DNA from: Phycisphaerales bacterium
GTDB lineage: Bacteria > Planctomycetota > Phycisphaerae > Phycisphaerales > SM1A02
Assembly: GCA_009691725.1 (NCBI GenBank)
Contig: SIAP01000004.1
Coordinates: 1 to 64,000, forward strand
Direction of reading: 5' to 3'
Length of the DNA stretch: 64,000 nt
Below, one piece after another: positions 57,758 through 64,000 of the stretch; the first letter of the stretch is position 1; every line of letters starts with the position of its first letter. Position numbers and translations under genes: made by a program. The notes under the pieces were generated by a model that worked only from the letters and a program-made list of their open reading frames with translations, was not told the DNA's origin and made no database searches.

Positions 57758-58635
57758 CGCACGCTCCGCGCCTCGCGCTTGCGAAAGTACGCAGTGATCG
57801 GTTCCACATAATCAACGCCAGTTTGAATCACGAGCGGTTCAAGCTTGATGCGCCGAAGCGCAGTCTCGAATTGCAGAGCGCGCAGTTCTCCCGCGCGACG
57901 AAAGGCATCTCGAACCGATCGGCTCGCGGTGTCAACCACTCGACGGGATCCATTCTCCGCGTCTTCCAGTTCGATCAGTCCGACTGAGGGAAGCTCCTGT
58001 TCCCGTCTATCGAAGATGCGCACAGGAATGACATCGTGGCGTCGGCGCGCGATCGCCATTGGCTGCTCCCATCCGCCATCAAGGAAGTCGCTCACCACGA
58101 AGACCACGGCTCGCCGCTTCTGCATCCGATTCACTTCATCGATGGCTGCTGCGAGATTCGCTCCGTGACCGACTGGCTGATGCGCGAGCAGATCGCGCAC
58201 GATGCGAAGGACATGGCGCCGCCCCTTCCGCGGCGGGACAAACCGCTCGATGTGATCTGTGAAGAGGAGCAAGCCAACTTTGTCGTTGTTCCGTGTGGCA
58301 CTGAACGCCAGCGTCGCGGCAACTTCAGCAACGAGTTCGCGCTTGGTCTGCGCGTGCGATCCAAAGGAGAGCGAACCCGACAGATCGATCGCCAAGAGGA
58401 CGGTGAGTTCGCGCTCCTCCTTGAAGAGTTTGACATGGGGGCTCCCCGCGCGCGCCGACACATTCCAGTCAATCGTTCGAACATCGTCGCCATCGGCGTA
58501 GGGCCGCACCTCCTCGAATTCCATCCCGCGCCCCTTGAACGCAGAGAGATATCGCCCTGCAACGGCCTCTTGGACAATGTGCGATGTGCGAATCTCAATT
58601 CGCCGGATCTTTTTGATGGCATCGCTCGTCAGCAT
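57754..58635 (-). CDS. DUF58 domain protein of the MoxR operon
   Basis: A 293-residue cytoplasmic DUF58 protein. The family-diagnostic AVAGRYLSAFKGRGMEFEEVRPYADGDDVRTIDWNVSAR stretch (read in two parts) begins near residue 25. A VWA-like core follows with LAIDLSGSLSFG (DxSxS-type metal site) and VFVVSDFLDGG. DUF58 proteins are nearly always encoded right after a MoxR ATPase and act as its putative partner or client. Last gene before moxR, 57 bases away. Confidence 0.93.
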   Translation of the reverse strand: MLTSDAIKKIRRIEIRTSHIVQEAVAGRYLSAFKGRGMEFEEVRPYADGDDVRTIDWNVSARAGSPHVKLFKEERELTVLLAIDLSGSLSFGSHAQTKRELVAEVAATLAFSATRNNDKVGLLLFTDHIERFVPPRKGRRHVLRIVRDLLAHQPVGHGANLAAAIDEVNRMQKRRAVVFVVSDFLDGGWEQPMAIARRRHDVIPVRIFDRREQELPSVGLIELEDAENGSRRVVDTASRSVRDAFRRAGELRALQFETALRRIKLEPLVIQTGVDYVEPITAYFRKREARSVR

Positions 58636-58692
58636 CAGTCCCGTTCCTTCATTTCACGTGGGTCCCATGTCATCCGCTGTACTCCGCGTTGT

Positions 58693-59712
58693 TCACGGCA
58701 CTGGAACATGATCCAAGAGCGCGCGAACGATGTCGTCTGCAGTCTTCTCTTCGGCTTCGGCTTCGTAGGAGAGCCCAAGTCGGTGTCGCAACACGCTCGG
58801 GGCGATGTCTTTCACGTCCTGTGGAACGGTGTAGCCCCGACCATCGAGAAATGCCTTGGCTTTCGCTGCGAGTGCCAGCGCAATTGTCGCCCGAGGCGAG
58901 CAGCCATACTGAACGAGTCCTTCGATCGGAACCTTGTGCTTTTTCGGATCGCGTGTCGAGGTCACCAGCTCGACGATGTAATCCTTCATTCGATCATCCA
59001 TGAAGATCTGATCCACGAGCAGTCGCGCCGCGGAAATGTCGGCTGGTTGCATCACTGCATCAACCGTCAGCGAGTGTTGGGTGTTCGCCATGCGATCGAG
59101 AATGTGGCGTTCCTCTTTCGCCGTTGGATAGGTCACCACCAGTTTCATTGCGAAGCGATCGATCTGCGCCTCGGGCAGGGGATAGGTTCCCTCCTGCTCG
59201 ATGGGATTCTGAGTCGCCAGCACGATGAACGGATCCGGAAGTCGATAGGTCGTGTCCCCAATGGTCACCTGTCGCTCTTGCATCGCTTCGAGCAGCGCCG
59301 ATTGCACCTTCGCAGGCGCACGGTTGATCTCATCCGCCAGGATGATGTTGGAAAAAATGGGGCCGTGCTTCACGGTGAACTCGCCAGTGTGTGGACGATA
59401 GATCAGCGTGCCGATGAGATCCGCAGGGAGCAGATCTGGAGTGAACTGGACTCGGCGGAATCCAGTATTGATTCCTTTCGCAAGGCAGCTGACGGCGGTT
59501 GTCTTGGCCAGACCGGGCACGCCTTCGATCAGCACGTGGCCATTCATCAGCAAACTGCAGAGCAATCCCTCGATCAACGCGTCTTGTCCGACAATGACGC
59601 GGTGAATCTGATCAACGAGATGTCGAAATGGTCGGCTTGCGGAATCGACTTGTCGTTCGAGCTCGACGATGTCGCGTTGTGATGTGGACGGGGTCGTCAT
59701 CGTTCGGTTCAT
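58693..59712 (-). CDS. MoxR-family AAA+ ATPase
   Basis: A 339-residue MoxR. Walker A EGVPGLAKT (near residue 65; the GxPGxxKT variant usual for MoxR), Walker B IILADEINRAPAKVQSALLEAMQER, sensor 1 LATQNPIEQEGTYPLPEAQIDRF and the sensor 2/lid GCSPRATIAL are all present. MoxR ATPases act as chaperones that prepare metal-binding VWA partners. It is the first gene of an eight-gene run leading to BatE. The divergent start of the gene at 59787 gives a 74-base promoter gap. Confidence 0.95.
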   Translation of the reverse strand: MNRTMTTPSTSQRDIVELERQVDSASRPFRHLVDQIHRVIVGQDALIEGLLCSLLMNGHVLIEGVPGLAKTTAVSCLAKGINTGFRRVQFTPDLLPADLIGTLIYRPHTGEFTVKHGPIFSNIILADEINRAPAKVQSALLEAMQERQVTIGDTTYRLPDPFIVLATQNPIEQEGTYPLPEAQIDRFAMKLVVTYPTAKEERHILDRMANTQHSLTVDAVMQPADISAARLLVDQIFMDDRMKDYIVELVTSTRDPKKHKVPIEGLVQYGCSPRATIALALAAKAKAFLDGRGYTVPQDVKDIAPSVLRHRLGLSYEAEAEEKTADDIVRALLDHVPVP

Positions 59713-59786
59713 CCTGTCGTTACGCCACCGCTTGTGGCTAGGTTCGGAGTGCCTCCGCAGGATAATCCAAGCGTAATCTTGCCGTC

Positions 59787-60680
59787 ATGGCAGAATCAAT
59801 ACGAATCGGCTGGATCGGTTGTGGCGTGATGGGGAAATCGATGGCGGGCCATCTGATGGACGCGGGAAACGCGCTGACGATCCATTCCAGAACCAAATCT
59901 CGGGCGGATGCCCTCATCGCACGAGGTGCTCTCTGGGCATCGACGCCTGCCGAGGTCGCCGCACAGTGCGAGGTCTTGTTCTCGATGGTCAGCATGCCAA
60001 GCGATGTCGAGTCAGTGCATCTTGGGCCAAACGGCACATTGAGCGCGCAAACACTGCCGAGTGTCATTGTCGACATGACGAGTAGTCGTCCCTCGCTCGC
60101 CCGTCAGATTTACGACGCTGGCGCAGAAAGGGGGGTTGCTTCGCTGGATGCGCCCGTCACGGGCGGTGACATCGGCGCACGCAATGCCACGCTGTCGATT
60201 CTTGTGGGTGGCGATCCTGCCGCATTCGACCGAGTGCGCTCACTTCTGAACTTGATGGGAAAGACCGTGATTCTTCAGGGAGCAGCGGGATCTGGGCAAC
60301 AGGCGAAAGTCGTGAACCAGATTCTCATTGCCGCCACGATGATGGGTGTGTGCGAAGCACTCTCCTACGCCAAGTCGAGCGGTCTCGATCCGCAGCGGGT
60401 ACTCGAATCCGTTTCAGCAGGCGCGGCGGGAAGTTGGTCTCTCGCCAATCTCGCTCCGCGCATTCTTCGTGGTGACTTTGAGCCAGGCTTTTTCATTGAC
60501 CACTTCCTCAAGGACCTCGCCATTGCAATCGAGGAATGCCGCAGCGCTGGCATCGAAACCCCCGCCCTCGCCCTTGCGCATTCGCTCTACCGCAAGGCGA
60601 GCGCCGCAAGTCTCGGACAGCGGGGGACGCAGGCGCTCTATCTGCTGTATGAGCAAGCCCAGGCGACCCTGCCGCGTTGA
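59787..60680 (+). CDS. Beta-hydroxyacid dehydrogenase (3-hydroxyisobutyrate dehydrogenase family)
   Basis: A 297-residue NAD(P)-dependent enzyme. The Rossmann nucleotide loop is IGWIGCGVMGKSMAGHLM; the substrate-binding loop DAPVTGGDIGARNATLSILVGG and the catalytic Lys in GSGQQAKVVNQIL are intact. Members include tartronate semialdehyde reductase, 3-hydroxyisobutyrate dehydrogenase and GLYR-type succinic semialdehyde reductases; this one is not resolvable by eye. Dimer helix and C terminus are of full length. Confidence 0.93.
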   Translation: MAESIRIGWIGCGVMGKSMAGHLMDAGNALTIHSRTKSRADALIARGALWASTPAEVAAQCEVLFSMVSMPSDVESVHLGPNGTLSAQTLPSVIVDMTSSRPSLARQIYDAGAERGVASLDAPVTGGDIGARNATLSILVGGDPAAFDRVRSLLNLMGKTVILQGAAGSGQQAKVVNQILIAATMMGVCEALSYAKSSGLDPQRVLESVSAGAAGSWSLANLAPRILRGDFEPGFFIDHFLKDLAIAIEECRSAGIETPALALAHSLYRKASAASLGQRGTQALYLLYEQAQATLPR

Positions 60681-60788
60681 GGCGCGGTTCCCGTCGGCCG
60701 CTGGGCTCGTCGGTCACCGCGAACACACTCAACGGTTGCATCGATACGACATCCTGTGTAGCCTCTCCCTTCACTTTTGGAGCACCAT

Positions 60789-61097
60789 ATGACCGCCTTG
60801 ATCGCTGGTAAGACCGTCACAATTTCAGTCACGTCAGTTCCCAAGGAGCCTCGACATCGCAAGACGATCGAGCGGTTGATGCGTCTGCAACCAGCAGTGC
60901 AACGAACACTCACACGCGTCGCCCGCAAGCGGGGCCGTGACAATCCGCTCAATCAGCGAGGTGGTCGAATGTGGGTTTCCCGCATTCCAGCGACCCGCTG
61001 TGTTGGCGCGGAACTTGGCGCAAAGTTCACGCTCCGAGTGACTCCACAGATCATGCCGGATGTGATGGCGGTGTCGCGTTTCCTTGAGATCGCGTAA
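60789..61097 (+). CDS. Small basic planctomycete hypothetical protein
   Basis: A 102-residue basic protein. GGAG lies about eight bases before the ATG at 60789. The sequence has an Arg/Lys-rich middle (RHRKTIERLMRLQ, LTRVARKRGRDNP), a RGGRMWVSRIPATR motif and a beta-like end (GAKFTLRVTPQIMPDVMAV). From memory, similar small proteins with an RGGRxWV core and TPQIxPD end occur across Planctomycetota; the function is unknown but the charge suggests RNA or ribosome association. A weak promoter (TTGCAT, 17-base spacer, TAGCCT) precedes it. Confidence 0.75.
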   Translation: MTALIAGKTVTISVTSVPKEPRHRKTIERLMRLQPAVQRTLTRVARKRGRDNPLNQRGGRMWVSRIPATRCVGAELGAKFTLRVTPQIMPDVMAVSRFLEIA

Positions 61098-61123
61098 CTA
61101 GCCCAATCTGATCGCTTCGCTCT

Positions 61124-61825
61124 TTAACTTCGTTTTTCGCTTCGCTCTTCGATCCAAAGGGCGAGTGCTTGCCAGTCATCAAGCCCATCCACCAACAATT
61201 CTGGGTTGTGTGAAGCAAGTTCTGACATGGGGTGTGCGCCAGTCGCAACTGCGATCGCTTGACAGCCATTGAAGTGAGCGCAGTCGATGTCCAGCGGAGT
61301 GTCACCGACGATGATCACGTGTGAGGGGTCGATTGACCGACCAGTTGCTGCGTGGTGCCTCTGCATCGCCACCGGAGGAAGATCGCGTCGATGGTGCCCA
61401 TCATCGGCCCACGCGTTGTAGACAAACGGTTCGAGAGGAATGGCGGCGTGTGCAACCTTGATTCGCCCAGTGTGTTCGTAATTTCCGGTCAGCAATCCCA
61501 GCACGCATGCCTCGCTTCTGGAAAGGGCGACGACGAGTTCGCGCGCGCCGGCGAGCGCATGCGATCGCGCATCGTCCGCGAATCCGCGTTGGAGATGGAT
61601 TCCGTACGCGGTGCGAAAACTCTCGTGGCGCTCCGCCGTGGGCTCGATGCCAGCGTGCGCCATCAGGTCCTTCCAGATCAGTCGATCGAGCCGTCCTGAA
61701 ATGGAAATGCCATCGAAGGAAAAGCGATGCTGTGGAAAGAGTTCATGGGCGGCTGCGAGCATGCCGCGCATCCCTGCGCCCTCCGTGCGGAGCAGCGTGC
61801 CATCGATATCAAAGAGCACGAGCAT
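61124..61825 (-). CDS. HAD-superfamily phosphatase (Gph-like)
   Basis: A 233-residue HAD hydrolase. Motif I LFDIDGTLL (nucleophile Asp), motif II region LGLLTGNYEHTGRIK and motif IV VGDTPLDIDCAHFNG are present, and the cap domain is of the phosphoglycolate-phosphatase type (residues about 15-90). Start at the ATG at 61825; the arginine-rich upstream extension is spurious. It follows sucC by 14 bases in the same direction. Substrate unknown. Confidence 0.88.
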   Translation of the reverse strand: MLVLFDIDGTLLRTEGAGMRGMLAAAHELFPQHRFSFDGISISGRLDRLIWKDLMAHAGIEPTAERHESFRTAYGIHLQRGFADDARSHALAGARELVVALSRSEACVLGLLTGNYEHTGRIKVAHAAIPLEPFVYNAWADDGHHRRDLPPVAMQRHHAATGRSIDPSHVIIVGDTPLDIDCAHFNGCQAIAVATGAHPMSELASHNPELLVDGLDDWQALALWIEERSEKRS

Positions 61826-61839
61826 GGTGGCGCACTCAC

Positions 61840-63057
61840 TCAGACGGACGCGGGTGCATGTGCAGCGACCGCAGCGACGATCTTTGCGGCGGCGTCGCGC
61901 AGGTCGGTCGCCGATTGCATCGAGGGGATCTGGCTCCGCGCGGCGTCGAGCACTTCGCGCGCCTGATCGACATTCGTTCCCTCGAGTCGGACCACGAGCG
62001 GCACGCTGAATCCGATGGTCTGCGCTGCGGAGACGATCGCGCGCGCAATCCGATCGCACTGCATGATGCCGCCGAAAATGTTGACCAGCACACCTTGCAC
62101 CCGTCCATCACTCAAGATGATGCGAAACGCTTCAGTCACTGCCTCTTCAGTCGCGCTTCCGCCGACATCGAGGAAATTCGCTGGCTCGCCACCATGCAGT
62201 TTGATGATGTCCATCGTGCTCATCGCCAGTCCAGCGCCATTGACAAGGCATCCGATGTTGCCGTCGAGCGCCACATACGAAAGCCCAAACTCCTGCGCTC
62301 GAATCTCCGCTGGATTCTCCTCAGCGGGATCGTGCATCGCAGCGATTTCAGAATGCCGAAAGAGTGCGTTGTCATCAAACGAAAACTTGGCGTCGATTGC
62401 CATGACTTGTCCGTCAGGGTGGTCGGGGCGTGGCGGCGTGAGCACGAGCGGGTTCACTTCAACGAGGCTCGCGTCTGTCGTTCGTTGCAGGGCGCACAGT
62501 TTCGTCAGGACGCTCACGGCCTGCCCAAGCGCCTTGCCCTTGAATCCAAGCGCAAGCGCCACGCCGCGCGCCTGAAATGGTTGTAGCCCAACGAGTGGAT
62601 CGATTGCAAGTTTGATGATCGCCTCTGGATTCGTCTCTGCGACCCGCTCAATTTCAACACCGCCCTCCGCGCTGGCGATGAGTGTGTTTGTTCGGCGCGC
62701 ACGATCAACCAGGACGGCCGCGTAGAACTCACGCGCGATGTCAACGGCATCTGCCACGAGCAACCGGCTCACAGCAAGCCCTTCGGGTGGCGTTTGAGGA
62801 CTCACCATGCGATTCGACAACATGAATGTTGCCGCAGCAACGACCTCTTCGACACTCTTAACGACACGCACAAATCCGGCCTTGCCGCGCCCACCAGCGT
62901 GGACCTGCGCCTTCACAACAATGAGTTGCGACCCGCCTTCGATCAATGCGGCAGCTGCAGCGCGGGCATCCTCGACGCTCTCGACCATCGTGCTCTTGGG
63001 GACGGGAATACCAGCCTGAACCAACAAGTGACGCGCCTGAAACTCATGGATTTTCAT
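61840..63057 (-). CDS. sucC: Succinyl-CoA synthetase beta subunit (ADP-forming)
   Basis: A 405-residue SucC, the nucleotide-binding half of succinyl-CoA ligase in the TCA cycle. ATP-grasp features: [19 protein letters not shown] at the start, [28 protein letters not shown] (metal-binding Glu and Asn), and the CoA-ligase half with [35 protein letters not shown] and [14 protein letters not shown]. sucD, which normally follows, is not downstream here; the HAD phosphatase gene is. Confidence 0.96.
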   Translation of the reverse strand: MKIHEFQARHLLVQAGIPVPKSTMVESVEDARAAAAALIEGGSQLIVVKAQVHAGGRGKAGFVRVVKSVEEVVAAATFMLSNRMVSPQTPPEGLAVSRLLVADAVDIAREFYAAVLVDRARRTNTLIASAEGGVEIERVAETNPEAIIKLAIDPLVGLQPFQARGVALALGFKGKALGQAVSVLTKLCALQRTTDASLVEVNPLVLTPPRPDHPDGQVMAIDAKFSFDDNALFRHSEIAAMHDPAEENPAEIRAQEFGLSYVALDGNIGCLVNGAGLAMSTMDIIKLHGGEPANFLDVGGSATEEAVTEAFRIILSDGRVQGVLVNIFGGIMQCDRIARAIVSAAQTIGFSVPLVVRLEGTNVDQAREVLDAARSQIPSMQSATDLRDAAAKIVAAVAAHAPASV

Positions 63058-63069
63058 GGGTCAAGAATC

Positions 63070-63720
63070 CTACCGCTTCGCCGTGGCTCGGCGCGCCTTC
63101 CACCACTCGAACGCGACAGGGAGTACCGAGATGACCACGATGGCGATCACAACCACCTCAAAGTTGCGTTTCACGATGGGAATATCACCGAAGACGAACC
63201 CAGCGCCCACCAGCGAGACCACCCAGAGCAATCCCCCTCCAATGCAGTACGCGATGAAAGTTGAAAAACGCATCAGCCCGACTCCTGCGAAGAATGGCGC
63301 GAAAGTACGGACAATCGGCACGAACCGAGCGAGGACCACGGCTTTGGGTCCGTGGCGAGCGAAAAACTCGCGTGTGCGCTCGAGGTGCGCGACGCGCAGC
63401 AGTGGAATTCGCCCCGAAAAAGCGCGCGGTCCAATCCACTTCCCGATGTGATAGTTCACCGTGTCGCCACAGACCGCGGCAACAACAATCGTCGCGGAGC
63501 AGATCCACGGATCGAGCCCAATCTTGCGCGCACACACCGCACCGACTGCGAAGAGCAGACTGTCGCCTGGCAGAAATGGAGTCACCACCAATCCCGTCTC
63601 GCAGAAGATGATGATGAAGAGAATCGCGTAGGACCAGACTCCAGCCGCCTGCACGATGTCAGTGAGAAATCCATCGAGTTCTGTAAAGAGTCGAGGAAGC
63701 TGTTCGATGATGCCGTCCAT
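63070..63720 (-). CDS. DedA-family membrane protein
   Basis: A 216-residue DedA/VTT-domain protein with about four to five TM helices. FCETGLVVTPFLPGDSLLFAVGAV, CGDTVNYHIGKWIG, and FFARHGPKAVVLARFVPIVRTFAPFFAGV are family landmarks, including the conserved E/D-R-F-x-P-x-x-R motif. DedA proteins are linked to lipid-carrier (undecaprenyl phosphate) and phospholipid translocation and to proton-dependent membrane homeostasis. A basic C-terminal tail follows. It lies 12 bases before sucC, so the two are likely co-transcribed. Confidence 0.93.
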   Translation of the reverse strand: MDGIIEQLPRLFTELDGFLTDIVQAAGVWSYAILFIIIFCETGLVVTPFLPGDSLLFAVGAVCARKIGLDPWICSATIVVAAVCGDTVNYHIGKWIGPRAFSGRIPLLRVAHLERTREFFARHGPKAVVLARFVPIVRTFAPFFAGVGLMRFSTFIAYCIGGGLLWVVSLVGAGFVFGDIPIVKRNFEVVVIAIVVISVLPVAFEWWKARRATAKR

Positions 63721-63797
63721 GGAAATCCAATCCAGCGAATCAAATCAGTTGAACACTGCACCGACGAGAGCCCAATTGCAGCACTACCAAACAGCAA

Positions 63798-63888
63798 CGG
63801 ACAGGGCGGGATTCGAACCCACGGTAGGGGTATAAGCCCCTACATCGGTTTAGCAAACCGACGCCTTCAACCGCTCGGCCACCTGTCC
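63798..63888 (-). tRNA. tRNA-Ser(GCU)
   Basis: 91-base type II tRNA on the minus strand: acceptor GGACAGG/CCTGTCC, D-arm GTGGCCGAGCGGTTGAAGGC, anticodon stem TCGGT/ACCGA around loop TTGCTAA (anticodon GCT, AGC/AGU codons), variable arm about 20 bases, and T-arm GTGGG-TTCGAAT-CCCGC. Discriminator G; no encoded CCA. A TACACT -10-like box lies 11 bases upstream on the minus strand (63900-63905). Confidence 0.95.
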
Positions 63889-64000
63889 AGAGGATTGCGA
63901 GTGTAGCAATCGGCCACGCACGGTCTCGCCTTTGTGTGTGCGTCGCTGGTGTCAGCGTGGAACCGCGATCCCAGCGAGCATCCTGACTGTGTTCTGTGGC

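Noticed and set aside
58036-59682. 548-codon plus-strand open frame opposite DUF58 and moxR
   Set aside because: Large but antisense to two well-supported genes, with biased His/Arg composition and no recognised motif.

Overview
The window looks like a stretch of chromosome from a Planctomycetota bacterium, probably class Phycisphaerae. The evidence is moderate-to-high GC, secreted proteins ending in paired dockerin-like calcium repeats, a prepilin-like protein carrying the planctomycete-type WLDGH tail motif, small planctomycete-type hypothetical proteins, dense gene packing with many 4-base start/stop overlaps, and dnaA without dnaN beside it. No phage, insertion sequence or CRISPR array was seen. 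The lineage call is inference from gene content, not from a marker-gene search.

Layout. 1-2,746: the tail of nadE, a calcineurin-like phosphatase and mutL. 2,778-4,765 (minus): a cobalamin riboswitch followed by a secreted dockerin-tagged protein and a prepilin-like protein. 4,942-10,138: two secreted alpha-helical repeat proteins, tRNA-Thr(CGU), and a DegT-family protein that has lost its PLP lysine. 10,174-12,938: dnaA, a region with DnaA-box-like sites, and a GNAT acetyltransferase. 12,980-15,182: a secreted protein, rpmA and obg. 15,154-24,404 (minus): ptsH, ptsN, hpf, an HExxH/PDZ protease-like protein, purN, a thioesterase, uvrA and uvrB. 24,432-28,111 (minus): a MacB-type ABC transporter and gcvH. 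28,186-31,670 (plus): a TIM-barrel protein, cmk, plsC and a CCA-adding-type nucleotidyltransferase.

31,760-45,278 holds two secreted SppA/NfeD-like proteins, an ABC-2 permease on the opposite strand, three consecutive SPFH (HflK/HflC/prohibitin-like) proteins, an ABC ATPase, a large permease and a large membrane-anchored protein of unknown family. It reads as a membrane-microdomain or export module. 45,275-48,669 holds an FAH-family hydrolase, yidD, rnpA, a ClC channel and rpoZ. 48,912-50,600 holds a secreted cysteine-repeat/dockerin protein and tRNA-Ser(CGA).

50,646-59,712 (minus) is a full MoxR/Bat operon: moxR, DUF58, a DUF4381-like protein, batA, batB, batC, batD, batE. The right end has a beta-hydroxyacid dehydrogenase, a small basic protein, a HAD phosphatase, sucC, a DedA protein and tRNA-Ser(GCU).

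The most interesting signals are the B12 riboswitch that controls no recognisable B12 gene but a secreted protein plus a pseudopilin, the triple-SPFH/ABC/protease-like cluster, and the DegT homologue with both signature PLP residues replaced.
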